Shown here one piece after another: positions 7,365 to 18,175 of a stretch of DNA of 64,000 bases. The position numbers and the translations under genes were made by a program. This DNA is from CAWGHZ01 sp963775315 (GTDB lineage Bacteria > Pseudomonadota > Alphaproteobacteria > MPNO01 > DASWLB01). The stretch spans positions 1 through 64,000 of the forward strand of contig CAVZIN010000011.1 of assembly GCA_963775315.1 (NCBI GenBank), read 5' to 3'. A model generated the notes under the pieces. It saw nothing but the letters and a program-made list of their open reading frames with translations, was not told where the DNA came from and searched no databases. Numbering within the stretch: position 1 is the first letter of the stretch; every line of letters starts with the position of its first letter.

Positions 7365-8567
7365 CTAGACCTGATCGTTCACGCCGAGCGCCCAGGCGCC
7401 GTAGCCCGAGCCGTGGTTGTCCCACACCAGCGCGATATGCTGCTGCACCGCGTGGGCGTCGCGCCAGAACCGGCCGATCGGGTTCTCGGTGGTGAGGCCC
7501 TGGCCGCCGATCAGCGGGAACACCCCCTCGACCGCCTGCACGGCGAGGAGCGAGGCGAAGCTCGCGTCGCGCCGATAGCGGATGCGCTGGGCGGGCGTCG
7601 GCCAGTTGCCCTCGCGCGTCACCCGGTTCATCTCCTCGAGGTTGCGCGCGACGATGGTGCGTGCCGCGTCCGCCTCGGCCGAGGCCTTGGCGATGCGGAG
7701 CTGCACGCTTTGCAGGTTGGCGAGCTTCATGTGCGTGCCCGCCGTCGATTTCGACTTGAGCTCGTCGGTCAGCGCGGCGACCGCGCCCTGGGCCGCGCCG
7801 ACGCCGGTGCCGACCAGGTTGTAGGAGAACACGCCGAACAGCGGCAGCTTGTAGATGTGCTCGGGGTTCACCGCGCTGCCGGGCGTCGGCCCGCCGTTCA
7901 GGTCGTTGACCTTGAGGAAGTGGCTGTCCGGCACGAACACGTCGCGCGCGATCACGTCGTTCGACCCGGTCGCGGCGAGGCCGGTCACGTGCCAGACGTC
8001 GACCACCTCGCATTCCTTCAGCGGCATCAGCACGAAGAACCGGTCGGGCGGCCCCGCCTTGTCCTTCTGCGGCATCGCTACCTGCACCAGTACCCACTGG
8101 CAAAGGTCGACGCCCGACGAGAAGCGCCAGCGGCCCGACAGGCGATAGCCGCCCGCGACCTTCTCGTAGCGATGCTCGGCCGCGAAGAAGCAGCTCGCGA
8201 TGAGCTGGCCGTCGTCGTCGCCCCACACGCGCTCCTGGGCCTCGGGCTCCATCATGCCGAGAATCCAGGCGTGGCAGGTGGTGATCGAGGCGACCCAACC
8301 CGACGAGGCGCAGCCGTGCGCGACCTCGGAGGAGATCTCGCAATTCACCCCATAGTCCAGCCCGTACCCGCCATAGCGGGCCGGCTGCAGCACCTTGTAG
8401 AAGCCCGCCTCGCGGAAATCCTCGTGCGTCGAGGGCGGCAGGCGGCGCAGCGTCTCGGCCTCGCGCGCCCGCTTGGCGACGACGGGCGCGAGGTCGCGCG
8501 CGCGCGCGATCAGCGCCGCCGCGGTCGGCGCGTTGCTGGGTGGGCTCTGCCCCATATTGGTCGCCAT
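7365..8567 (-). CDS. Acyl-CoA-dehydrogenase-fold flavin oxidoreductase or monooxygenase
   Basis: The 400-residue product has the acyl-CoA dehydrogenase fold: an N-terminal helical domain (FREAGFYKVLQPARYGGYGLDY), a central beta domain (YRLSGRWRFSSGVDLCQWVLV) and a C-terminal helical domain. The C-terminal part (RRDASFASLLAVQAVEGVF, GGQGLTTENPIGRFWRDAHAVQQH) resembles the group-D flavin monooxygenase branch (HsaA/HpaB-like, DszC-like) more than true acyl-CoA dehydrogenases; no catalytic Glu typical of the latter is obvious. The reaction is probably FADH2/FMNH2-dependent hydroxylation or oxidation, substrate unknown. The start at 8567 is the ATG giving the normal family N-terminus. It lies just upstream of the ICMT-like gene. 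Confidence 0.82.
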   Translation of the reverse strand: MATNMGQSPPSNAPTAAALIARARDLAPVVAKRAREAETLRRLPPSTHEDFREAGFYKVLQPARYGGYGLDYGVNCEISSEVAHGCASSGWVASITTCHAWILGMMEPEAQERVWGDDDGQLIASCFFAAEHRYEKVAGGYRLSGRWRFSSGVDLCQWVLVQVAMPQKDKAGPPDRFFVLMPLKECEVVDVWHVTGLAATGSNDVIARDVFVPDSHFLKVNDLNGGPTPGSAVNPEHIYKLPLFGVFSYNLVGTGVGAAQGAVAALTDELKSKSTAGTHMKLANLQSVQLRIAKASAEADAARTIVARNLEEMNRVTREGNWPTPAQRIRYRRDASFASLLAVQAVEGVFPLIGGQGLTTENPIGRFWRDAHAVQQHIALVWDNHGSGYGAWALGVNDQV

Positions 8568-8634
8568 AGGATGCTCCCGAACGGACTGGTTCGCCCATTG
8601 AAGCCGGGAATGCGCGCCCCGTGCAAGCGCGCCG

Positions 8635-9621
8635 TCAGGCGACCCGGATTGCGCCCACGACACGGCCGGCGACATTGCGGACGGCGGGGGCAAGGGCGTC
8701 GGCAAGTGCCTCCTCGGCGTCGGCGAGGACGCCGAGCCGCCTCAGCACCTCGCCAAGCGCGACCGATGCCGCCCGCCCCGCCCCGTCGGCGACCTTGAGG
8801 GCGACGCCGAGCCCCGCGGCCGGGATGGCGGCGACATACACCCCCTCGGCACCCTCCTTGGCCAGCACCGCACCCTTCGTCGCCTGAATCAGCCGGGTGG
8901 TGAACCGGCCGGTCCCCGCCACCAGGAACGGCTCGGCGGTCATCGCCTTTCGAATGCGCAGGATGGCGGCCCGGCGGTCGGGGGCAAGGCCCGCCGGGTC
9001 GGCGAAGCGGGCGAAGGCGCGGGCAAGCGCGGCAAGAGGCAAGGCGGCGATCGGGATGCCGCACCCATCGATGCCGCGCGGCGCGCCCTCCTGCGGAATT
9101 CCGGCCATCTCGAATACGGTGCCGAGTGCCGCTCGCTGGCTCGGATGTCCGGGCTGGATATAGCCACGCGTCGGCGCGGCCAGATGCCGGGCGACGGTGA
9201 GGAACCCTGCATGCTTTCCCGAGCAGTTGTTGTGGAGCTGGCTCGGCGCTTCCCCCGCGCGGGCGAGGGCCAATGCGGCGGCCGGGTCGGAAGGCGGGTG
9301 ACCGCCGCATTCGAGATCCGTTTCGGAAAGCCCGATCCGGGCGAGCCAGGCGGCGACCAGGGCGACGTGGCGTGCCTCGCCGCCGTGGCTCGCACAGGCG
9401 AGGGCGAGCTCGGCCTCGGTCACGCCGGCCGCGTCGGCGGCGCCGGTCTCGACCAGCGGGATCGCCTGCAGCGGCTTGATCGCCGAGCGCGGATAGACCA
9501 GCGCGCCCTCATCGCCCGCCTCGAACGCGATGCGCCCGGCGGCGTCCACGGCGCAGGCGGCGACGCGGTGGCGGCTCTCCACCATGTCGCCGCGCACGAT
9601 CTCGACGGTAAGCGCGTCCAT
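8635..9621 (-). CDS. L-asparaginase II family protein (AnsA/PF06089 type)
   Basis: The 328-residue product contains features of the rhizobial-type asparaginase family: VYPRSAIKPLQAIPL with the proposed catalytic Ser-x-x-Lys, ASHGGEARH, and QLHNNCSGKHAGFL. It is predicted to hydrolyse asparagine to aspartate and ammonia in the cytoplasm; there is no signal peptide. Family length is about 330. It stands alone on the minus strand, 67 bases from the oxidoreductase start, and is divergent from msrB. Confidence 0.88.
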   Translation of the reverse strand: MDALTVEIVRGDMVESRHRVAACAVDAAGRIAFEAGDEGALVYPRSAIKPLQAIPLVETGAADAAGVTEAELALACASHGGEARHVALVAAWLARIGLSETDLECGGHPPSDPAAALALARAGEAPSQLHNNCSGKHAGFLTVARHLAAPTRGYIQPGHPSQRAALGTVFEMAGIPQEGAPRGIDGCGIPIAALPLAALARAFARFADPAGLAPDRRAAILRIRKAMTAEPFLVAGTGRFTTRLIQATKGAVLAKEGAEGVYVAAIPAAGLGVALKVADGAGRAASVALGEVLRRLGVLADAEEALADALAPAVRNVAGRVVGAIRVA

Positions 9622-9687
9622 GGCCGCACCCTATCGCGGCCGAAAGGGCGCTGCTAGACTGACCCGGTGACTTCGATGGAGCGTGCG

Positions 9688-10098
9688 ATGGCAGACAAGG
9701 TCGAGAAATCGAAGGACGAGTGGCGGAAGGAGCTTTCGCCCGAGGCCTACCAGGTGACGCGCGAGCACGGCACCGAACGGCCCTTCACCGGCAAATACAA
9801 TGCCGCCAAGGAGAAGGGCACCTATCGCTGCGTGTGCTGCGGCAACGAGCTGTTCAGCTCGGACACCAAGTTCAATTCCGGCACCGGCTGGCCCAGTTTC
9901 TACGCGCCGATCGGGCCCGGCGCCGTCACCACCAAATCCGACTTCTCGATGTTCGTGCCGCGCACCGAGGTGCTGTGCGCCAAGTGCGACGCGCATCTCG
10001 GCCACGTGTTCAACGACGGGCCGGCGCCGACCGGCGAACGCTACTGCATGAATTCGGTGGCGCTCGACCTCGAGAAGAAAGAGGCGAAGAAGGACTGA
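9688..10098 (+). CDS. msrB: Peptide-methionine (R)-S-oxide reductase
   Basis: The 136-residue product has the complete SelR/MsrB domain: zinc-binding pairs CVCC and CAKC, the GTGWPSFY substrate-pocket motif, HLGHVFNDGP and the catalytic cysteine in GERYCMNS. It reduces methionine-R-sulfoxide in proteins using thioredoxin. I place the start at the ATG at 9688, six bases after GGAG; an in-frame ATG at 9676 and GTG at 9667 are alternatives. There is no signal peptide, so it is cytoplasmic. It is followed by a palindromic intergenic repeat. Confidence 0.95.
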   Translation: MADKVEKSKDEWRKELSPEAYQVTREHGTERPFTGKYNAAKEKGTYRCVCCGNELFSSDTKFNSGTGWPSFYAPIGPGAVTTKSDFSMFVPRTEVLCAKCDAHLGHVFNDGPAPTGERYCMNSVALDLEKKEAKKD

Positions 10099-10121
10099 CC
10101 GGCTTTATCGCAAACCCTCGT

Positions 10122-10180
10122 CCTTCGACAGGCTCGGGACGAGGAATTTGTGTTCGGCCGCGCCCTGAGCGTGTCGAAGG
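10122..10180. repeat. Palindromic intergenic repeat, copy 1
   Basis: A left arm CCTTCGACAGGCTCGGG (10122-10138) and a right arm CCCTGAGCGTGTCGAAGG (10163-10180) are imperfect inverted repeats, able to form a long hairpin between msrB and the hydrolase gene. A related element is at 19016-19073. The core CCTTCGACA-R-GCTC is a widespread extragenic palindrome type in alphaproteobacteria. It may also act as a transcription terminator for msrB, although no U-run follows. Confidence 0.75.
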
Positions 10181-10213
10181 GCGCGCCCGACACCACGAAG
10201 GGGAGGAGACGTC

Positions 10214-11047
10214 ATGCCCACGGCGAAAGTCCGCGGCCTTAACATCAACTACGAGATCGTCGGCGAGCGCGGCCCGTTCGTCACCATGGTCACCGGCGGG
10301 CGGCGCGGCTACCACGAATTCCTGCCGCTGGCGCGCAAGCTGGCCGCCAAGGGCCACCGGGTGCTGCTGCACGACCGGCGCAACACCGGCGCGTCCGACA
10401 TGCTGCTCGACGACAAGGAGGTCGAGGAGATCGTGTGGGCCGACGATCTGCACGCGCTGCTCGGCCAGCTCGGCGGGCTGCCCGCTTTCATCGGCGGCTC
10501 GTCCTCCGGCGCGCGCACCTCGCTGCTGTTCGCCATCCGCCATCCCGAGGCGGTAAGGGGTCTGCTGCTGCTCCGCGTCACCGGCGGGGCGTTCGCCGCG
10601 AAGCGCCTGCCGGAGAACTATTACGGCCAGTTCATCGACGTCGCCAAGAAGGGCGGCATGAAGGCCGTGTGCGAGACCGAGGCCTATCAGGAACGCATCC
10701 AGGCGAACCCCGCCAACCGCGAGAAGCTGATGGCGATGGACCCGGAGCGCTTCATCGCGATCATGTCGAAGCTGCGCGATTTGTTCGTCGCCGGGGCCAA
10801 CCTGCCCGTGATGGGTGTGACCGAGGACCAGCTCTCCAAGATCAAGGCGCCGGTGATGATCATCCCGGGCAACGACAACACCCACTCGTCGGAAAGCGGG
10901 CGCATCGCGCACCGGATGATCCCGGGCAGCGAGATCCACCAGCTTCCCATCACCGACAAGGACGTGCCGCTGATCCCGTTCGAGGAATGGGCGCCCTACG
11001 AGGACGAGATCACCGACGTGTTCACCGGCTTCATGAAGCGGCATTAG
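10214..11047 (+). CDS. Alpha/beta hydrolase
   Basis: The 277-residue product has the alpha/beta-hydrolase fold. The nucleophile elbow is GGSSSGA (about residues 94-100), the oxyanion region is TGGRRGY near residue 35, and the late strand PVMIIPGNDNTH carries a likely acid, followed by a histidine-containing helix. The early DRRNTGASDM segment is typical of this group. Substrate is unknown; these enzymes include esterases and C-C hydrolases. The start at 10214 has GGGGAGGAG nine bases upstream. It lies between the repeat downstream of msrB and the convergent exporter operon. Confidence 0.85.
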   Translation: MPTAKVRGLNINYEIVGERGPFVTMVTGGRRGYHEFLPLARKLAAKGHRVLLHDRRNTGASDMLLDDKEVEEIVWADDLHALLGQLGGLPAFIGGSSSGARTSLLFAIRHPEAVRGLLLLRVTGGAFAAKRLPENYYGQFIDVAKKGGMKAVCETEAYQERIQANPANREKLMAMDPERFIAIMSKLRDLFVAGANLPVMGVTEDQLSKIKAPVMIIPGNDNTHSSESGRIAHRMIPGSEIHQLPITDKDVPLIPFEEWAPYEDEITDVFTGFMKRH

Positions 11048-11152
11048 AGGACCAGGCGTCCCCGTTCAAACACGTTGTCGTCCAGGGGTCTGCAGCGCGT
11101 CACTTCGTGCCGCGCCGCGCCCGGGGCGATAATCGCTTGGTGCCCGCGGTCA

Positions 11153-12385
11153 CTATTCGTAGCGCAGCGCCTCGATCGGGTCGAGGCGCGCCGCCTTGCG
11201 GGCCGGGTAGAGGCCGAAGAACACGCCAATCGCGGCCGAGAAGCCGAACGCGATCACCACCGATTGCGGCCGGATCACCATCGGCCAGCCGGCGAGGCCC
11301 GCAATCGCCTGCGATCCGCCGAGCCCGAGTGCCACGCCCAGCGCGCCGCCGATCAGCGAGAGCGTCAGCGCCTCGATCAGGAATTGCGACATGATATCGC
11401 CCGACGAGGCGCCGACGGCCATTCGAAGCCCGATCTCGCGCGTCCGCTCGGTCACCGAAACCAGCATGATGTTCATGATGCCGATGCCGCCGACGATCAG
11501 CGACACCGATGCGATGGCGCCGAGCAGCAGCGTCATCACCCGCGAAGATTCGGCCCGCGCCTGGAGGAATTGCGACAGGTTGCGGGTGGAGAAGTCGGCC
11601 GGCTGGCCCTGGCGGATCTTGTGGCGCTGGCGTAGCAGCGCGTCGACCTGGGTCTCCACGCCGTTCACCGCGTCGGCGGTCTCCGCCTTGACCATGATCG
11701 AGCCGACCAGCGAGCCCGAGAGGCGCCGCCCGCCGAGCACGCGCTGCTTGGCGGTCGAAAGCGGGACGTAGACTGCGTCGTCCTGGTCCTGGCCGAACCC
11801 GGTCTGGCCTTTCAATTCCAGCACACCCACCACGGTGAATGGCACGCTCATGATGCGGACGGTCTGGCCGATCGGGTCCGACCCCGCGCCGAACAGGTTC
11901 TCGACGACCGTCTGGCCGAGCAGCACCGCCTTGCCGGCGCCGCGCACCTCCTCGTCGGTAAAGTCACGACCGGACGAGATCGCCCATTCGCGCGCGGCGA
12001 AGTAGTCGGGCGTCACCCCGTTGATCTGGGTCGACCAGTTGCGGTTGCCGAACACGAGCTGGCCGTTGCCGCGCACCGAGGGCGCGACCACCGCCACCCC
12101 CTCGATGCCGCGGATCGCCTCGGCGTCGTCGTCGGTCAGCGTCGGCAGCGAGCCGGAGCCGAGCCGCGCCCCGCCGGAGAAGCCCGAGCCGGGCAGGACC
12201 ACGATCAGGTTCGACCCCAGGCCCTGGATCATGTTCTGGACGCGCGACTGGGCGCCGGCGCCGACGCCCACCATCGCGATGACCGCGCCGACCCCGATAA
12301 TGATGCCGAGGGCGGTCAGTACGCTCCGCAGCACGTTGACCCGGATCGAATCCAGCGCGGTCAGGAAGCAGTCGTAGAGGCTCAT
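11153..12385 (-). CDS. MacB-like ABC transporter permease
   Basis: The 410-residue product has one N-terminal transmembrane segment (ALGIIIGVGAVIAMVGVGAG), a large periplasmic MacB_PCD domain, and three C-terminal membrane segments of an FtsX domain with the signature TERTREIGLRMAVGA. This is the topology of MacB-type permeases that transmit ATP-driven movement to a periplasmic adaptor without pumping through the membrane domain. The ATPase is a separate upstream gene (12420-13163), with the adaptor before it, so this is the last gene of the unit. Start at 12385: the upstream open frame overlaps the ATPase gene and lacks homology. Confidence 0.9.
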   Translation of the reverse strand: MSLYDCFLTALDSIRVNVLRSVLTALGIIIGVGAVIAMVGVGAGAQSRVQNMIQGLGSNLIVVLPGSGFSGGARLGSGSLPTLTDDDAEAIRGIEGVAVVAPSVRGNGQLVFGNRNWSTQINGVTPDYFAAREWAISSGRDFTDEEVRGAGKAVLLGQTVVENLFGAGSDPIGQTVRIMSVPFTVVGVLELKGQTGFGQDQDDAVYVPLSTAKQRVLGGRRLSGSLVGSIMVKAETADAVNGVETQVDALLRQRHKIRQGQPADFSTRNLSQFLQARAESSRVMTLLLGAIASVSLIVGGIGIMNIMLVSVTERTREIGLRMAVGASSGDIMSQFLIEALTLSLIGGALGVALGLGGSQAIAGLAGWPMVIRPQSVVIAFGFSAAIGVFFGLYPARKAARLDPIEALRYE

Positions 12386-12419
12386 GGCGGGAAGGATGGC
12401 AGCACGTTGCGGTCCGGCA

Positions 12420-13163
12420 TCATGCCGCCTCGCCCGCGGCGGGAAGGGCGGCGAGGGCGGCGCGCGCGTCCGCCGGCTGGGCGATCCGCTCGTCGCGGCG
12501 CAGATGCCCATCGTGGAAATGCATCACCCGGCTGGTGAACTGCGCCACCTCCGGGTTGTGGGTGACGATGACGATGGTGTTGCCGGCGCGGTTCAACTCC
12601 TGGAACAGCGCCAGGATTTCGATGCCGGTGCGCGAATCGAGGGCGCCGGTCGGTTCGTCGGCGAGCAGCAGCGAGGGGTGGTTGACCAGCGCGCGGGCGA
12701 TGGCGACGCGCTGCTGCTGGCCGCCCGAAAGCTGCGCCGGGTGGTGCTCGGCCCGGTCGGCGAGCCCGACCGCCGCCAGCACCTCGGCGACGCGCTCGTG
12801 CCGCTGGGCGCGCGGCCAGCGGGCGTAGGAGAGCGGCAGCCCGACATTGATCTCGGCCGAGAGGCGCGGCAGCAGGTTGAACTGCTGGAAGACAAAGCCG
12901 ATGCGCTCGTTGCGAAGCTTGGCGAGCGCGTCGCCCGCGAGCGAGGCGACGTCCGTGCCGTCGAACAAATACTGGCCCTCGGACGGCCGGTCGAGGCATC
13001 CCATCAGGTTCATCAACGTCGACTTGCCCGAGCCTGACTGGCCCATGATCGAGACGAACTCGCCGGGCTCGATTGTGAACGACACGTCGCGCAGCGCGCG
13101 CACGACCTGCGGCCCGACCTGGTAGTCCTTGCCGAGACGCGCGGCGTGGACGACCGCGGTCAC
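12420..13163 (-). CDS. MacB/LolD-type ABC transporter ATPase
   Basis: The 247-residue product has Walker A GQSGSGKST, Q-loop FVFQQFNLLPRLS, signature LSGGQQQR, Walker B LLLADEPTGALD and the H-loop VTHN. These place it in the MacB/LolD/FtsE group. It powers the permease encoded next (34 bases downstream). The start is GTG at 13161-13163, overlapping the stop of the adaptor gene by three bases (GTGA), so the two are translationally coupled. Confidence 0.93.
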   Translation of the reverse strand: MTAVVHAARLGKDYQVGPQVVRALRDVSFTIEPGEFVSIMGQSGSGKSTLMNLMGCLDRPSEGQYLFDGTDVASLAGDALAKLRNERIGFVFQQFNLLPRLSAEINVGLPLSYARWPRAQRHERVAEVLAAVGLADRAEHHPAQLSGGQQQRVAIARALVNHPSLLLADEPTGALDSRTGIEILALFQELNRAGNTIVIVTHNPEVAQFTSRVMHFHDGHLRRDERIAQPADARAALAALPAAGEAA

Positions 13164-14716
13164 AGGTGGAGCCCGCGGAACCGCCTGGCGGTCGCGGCGG
13201 GCTTGTTCGTCTCGATGCCGGTCGCCACCTCGTCGCCCGGCTTCAGCGCGCCGCCCAGCAGCTCGGTCGCGCTGCCGTCGTCGAGCCCGAGCCGTACGGC
13301 GACGGGGGTCAGCGTGCCGTCGGCGCCCAGCCGGTAGACGCGCCCGGCGGCCACCTGGGGCTCCTGGCCGCGGGCGGTGCGCAGCCGGTCGAGCTTCGCC
13401 TTCTGGGTGTCGTCGAGCAGGCTCGCCACCTCGACCATCGCCTTCTGGCGAAGCTGGCCGAAGCGGGCGCGCATCTGTTCCGGCGGCACCCCGTCCTGGC
13501 GCAGCGTGCGGGCCGTTTCGCCCATCGTCTTGAAGATCGCGCGCACCTTCGCCTGCTGGTCGGGCGTCAGGGCCAGGGCGCGGGTCAGCCGCTCGGCCTG
13601 CTCCTCGGGCGAGGGCTGGCCGGGCCGGCGGCCCCCCGCGACGGCTGCGTCGGGGCTGGCGCTGGCGGCGACGCCCTGCGGACGGAAGCGGAGCGCGGCG
13701 TTCGGCACCTTCAGCACGCCGGTGCGCTCGGCGGTCACGATGTGGACGTTCGCGGTCATCCCCGGCATCAGCAGAAGCTCGGAATTGTCGGCCGAGACCA
13801 CCACCGTGTACGTGGTCACGTTCTGAACGACCTGGGGCGCCAGGCGCACCTGGCCGACCCGCCCCGCGAACTGGTGATCGGGGAAAGAATCGACCGTGAA
13901 CCCGACGCGCTGGCCGACGCGGACATGGCCGATATCGGCCTCGTCGACGTTCACCAGCACCTGCATCTGGCGCAGATCCTGGGCGATGGTGAACAGCTTG
14001 GGCGCCTGGAAGCTCGCCGCCACGGTAAGGCCGGGATCGACGTCGCGCTCGACCACCACCCCCGAGACCGGCGAGCGGATGGTGGTGTGGTCGAGGTCGA
14101 GCCGGGCGTTTTGCAGCACTGCCTCCATCTGTTTGACGGTCGCCTTGGCGGTCTCGATCTGGGCGTCGCCCATCTTGAGGGCGGCCTCGGCGGAGGCGAC
14201 GTCGGCCGCGGCCTGGTCGTGCGCCATGACGGCCGCGTCCATGTCGGTCTTGGCGAGGAAGCCGGACGGCATCAGCTTGCGCTTACGGTCGAGGTCGATG
14301 CGGGTCCGGACCTCGCCGGCGCGGGCCTTCAGTATGTCCGCGCGATCCTTGGCGAGTGCTGCGATCTGCTGCAGGACGTTGGCGCGGGCGAGGGCGAGCT
14401 GGGCCTCGGCCTGGCTCACCGACGCCTGCATCTTGGCGGGGTCGAGCCGGGCGATCACCTGATCCTTGGTCACCCGCGAGTTGAAGTCGGCGAGCACCTC
14501 CAGCACCTGGCCGGAGACCTGGGAGCCGACGTCGACCGTGGTCACCGCGCCGAGCGTGCCGGAGGCCGAGACGGTCGAGCGCAGCTCGCCCCGCTGCACC
14601 TTCTCGGTGCGGTAGGCCACGGCGTCCTCGTCGCCGCCGTAATAGGAGAAGGCCGCCGCCGCCGCGACGACCGCGATCGCCGCGACGAACCCGCCGATGA
14701 CTGTCCTGGTCCGCAT
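13160..14716 (-). CDS. MacA-like periplasmic adaptor with an internal LTxxQ-like insert
   Basis: The 518-residue membrane-fusion (HlyD/RND-adaptor) protein has an N-terminal anchor (residues 3-25), then lipoyl/barrel-sandwich halves (SASGTLGAVTTVDVGSQVSG and SPVSGVVVERDVDPG) around a coiled-coil hairpin rich in Ala/Gln. A beta-barrel domain follows (DEADIGHVRVGQRVGFTVD). From about residue 360 to 450, where MacA normally continues through its membrane-proximal domain, there is a charged helical insert. Its motifs LALTPDQQAKVRAIF and LLDDTQKAKLDRL resemble Spy/CpxP LTxxQ proteins. The membrane-proximal strands resume at GRVYRLGADGTLTPV. It is the first gene of the exporter unit; the substrate is unknown (antibiotic, lipid or peptide in relatives). 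Confidence 0.9.
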   Translation of the reverse strand: MRTRTVIGGFVAAIAVVAAAAAFSYYGGDEDAVAYRTEKVQRGELRSTVSASGTLGAVTTVDVGSQVSGQVLEVLADFNSRVTKDQVIARLDPAKMQASVSQAEAQLALARANVLQQIAALAKDRADILKARAGEVRTRIDLDRKRKLMPSGFLAKTDMDAAVMAHDQAAADVASAEAALKMGDAQIETAKATVKQMEAVLQNARLDLDHTTIRSPVSGVVVERDVDPGLTVAASFQAPKLFTIAQDLRQMQVLVNVDEADIGHVRVGQRVGFTVDSFPDHQFAGRVGQVRLAPQVVQNVTTYTVVVSADNSELLLMPGMTANVHIVTAERTGVLKVPNAALRFRPQGVAASASPDAAVAGGRRPGQPSPEEQAERLTRALALTPDQQAKVRAIFKTMGETARTLRQDGVPPEQMRARFGQLRQKAMVEVASLLDDTQKAKLDRLRTARGQEPQVAAGRVYRLGADGTLTPVAVRLGLDDGSATELLGGALKPGDEVATGIETNKPAATARRFRGLHL

Positions 14717-14833
14717 GATCCTGCCCCCGCCCCGGCGCCCGGGTCGTGGTCCCGCTCGGCTACTACACGCGATCCTTGGCGGAATCCGTCGCCCGAGGGG
14801 CCGAAAACCGACAAATTCCAAGGCGCAGGAAGG

Positions 14834-14862
14834 TTGTAGGCCGTTTTATGTCACACTATATG
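14834..14862 (+). promoter_or_regulatory. Candidate dnaK promoter
   Basis: TTGTAG at 14834-14839 and TATATG at 14857-14862, inside CTATATGAG, are separated by 17 bases and lie 91 bases before the dnaK ATG. The -10-like CTATAT resembles heat-shock (sigma-32) promoters of alphaproteobacteria, but the -35 lacks the preceding CTTG. No CIRCE operator for HrcA is visible in the dnaK leader. Confidence 0.4.
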
Positions 14863-14952
14863 AGCGGGGCGTGAAGCCACGCGTCATTCCATTCGGGGGG
14901 CGACCGGGTGCCGATCCGGGCCCGGCCGTCCTGCCAGACAAGAGAGGAACAC

Positions 14953-16887
<1,935 letters not shown>

Positions 16888-16914
16888 TTGCGCGGGGGGC
16901 AGGAACACGCGCAT

Positions 16915-16943
16915 CGGCGCCCCGGGCATTCCCCGGGGCGCCG
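16915..16943 (+). terminator. Perfect 12-bp hairpin in the dnaK-dnaJ gap
   Basis: CGGCGCCCCGGG (16915-16926) and CCCGGGGCGCCG (16932-16943) are exact reverse complements around a five-base loop CATTC. No T-run follows, so it is not a classical intrinsic terminator. It could slow or attenuate transcription, or stabilise the dnaK 3' end after mRNA processing, and so lower dnaJ output relative to dnaK. The structure is seen in the sequence; the role is inferred. Confidence 0.6.
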
Positions 16944-16963
16944 CATGATCGGGACGGTGTGCA

Positions 16964-18109
16964 ATGGCCAAGCGTGACTATTACGACGTTCTGGGGTTGA
17001 AGCGAGGGGCGTCGGGCGACGACATCAAGAAATCCTTCCGCAAGCTCGCGATGCAGTATCACCCCGACCGGAATCCGGGCGACAACGGCGCCGAGCAGAA
17101 GTTCAAGGAAGTCAACGAAGCCTACGACTGCCTGAAGGACGAGCAGAAGCGGGCGGCCTACGACCAGTTCGGCCACGCGGCGTTCGAGGCCGGCGGCGGG
17201 TTCGGCGGCGCGCGCGCGGCCGGCGGGTTCGACGCCTCGGGCTTCGCCGACATCTTCGACGAGATGTTCGGCGACTTCATGGGCAACCGTCGGGGCGGTG
17301 CGCGCGGCCCATCGCGCGGCGCCGACATCCGCTTCAACCTCGAAATCCGGCTGGAAGACGCATTCACCGGCAAGGAGGCGCAGATCCGCGTCCCCACGCT
17401 GGTCGCCTGCGACACGTGTAACGGCACCGGCGCGGCCGAGGGCAGCCAGCCGGTCAACTGCTCGACCTGCCGCGGGCTCGGCAAGGTGCGCGCCCAGCAA
17501 GGCTTCTTCACCATCGAGCGCACCTGCCCCGCCTGCCACGGCGCCGGACGGGTGATCGAGAAGCCGTGCCGCGCCTGTTCGGGCGCCGGCCGCGTGCACA
17601 AGGAGAAGATGCTCTCGGTTTCGATCCCGAAGGGGGTCGAGGAGGGCACGCGCATCCGCCTGTCGGGCGAGGGCGAGGCCGGCGTGCAGGGCGCGCCGGC
17701 CGGCGATCTCTACATCTTCCTGTCGGTCCGGCCGCACCCGTTCTTCCGGCGCGAGGCGGCGACGCTGCTTTGCCGGGTGCCGATCCCGATGACCCGCGCC
17801 GCGCTCGGCGGCACGGTCGAGGTGCCGACGCTCGACGGCGCGCGCGCCCGGCTCAGCGTGCCGGCGGGCGTGCAGACGGGCCACAAGATGCGGCTCAAGG
17901 CGAAGGGCATGCCGGTGCTGCGCAGTCCAGCGCGCGGCGACCTGATCGTCGAGCTGCAGGTCGAGACGCCGGTCAATCTGACCAAGCGCCAGCAGGAGCT
18001 GCTCGAGGAGTTCGAGAAGTCAGACGGCCGCGGCGGCAAGTCGACCAGTCCGGAATCCGAAGGCTTCTTCGCCAAGGTGAAGGAGCTGTGGGAGGATCTG
18101 AAGGAGTAG
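16964..18109 (+). CDS. dnaJ: Chaperone DnaJ (Hsp40)
   Basis: The 381-residue class A J-protein has a J-domain with HPD in YHPDRNPGDN (about residues 33-42), a G/F-rich region, four zinc-binding CxxCxGxG repeats (CDTCNGTG, CSTCRGLG, CPACHGAG, CRACSGAG) and two C-terminal beta domains. It stimulates DnaK ATPase and delivers substrates. It is downstream of dnaK in the same direction, separated by the hairpin at 16915-16943. Confidence 0.98.
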   Translation: MAKRDYYDVLGLKRGASGDDIKKSFRKLAMQYHPDRNPGDNGAEQKFKEVNEAYDCLKDEQKRAAYDQFGHAAFEAGGGFGGARAAGGFDASGFADIFDEMFGDFMGNRRGGARGPSRGADIRFNLEIRLEDAFTGKEAQIRVPTLVACDTCNGTGAAEGSQPVNCSTCRGLGKVRAQQGFFTIERTCPACHGAGRVIEKPCRACSGAGRVHKEKMLSVSIPKGVEEGTRIRLSGEGEAGVQGAPAGDLYIFLSVRPHPFFRREAATLLCRVPIPMTRAALGGTVEVPTLDGARARLSVPAGVQTGHKMRLKAKGMPVLRSPARGDLIVELQVETPVNLTKRQQELLEEFEKSDGRGGKSTSPESEGFFAKVKELWEDLKE

Positions 18110-18175
18110 GAAGGGAGAGGCCGAAGGCCGCTCCTCCCGAACAGCTCCTTCCAAACAATTGTCACTCCGGCCGAG

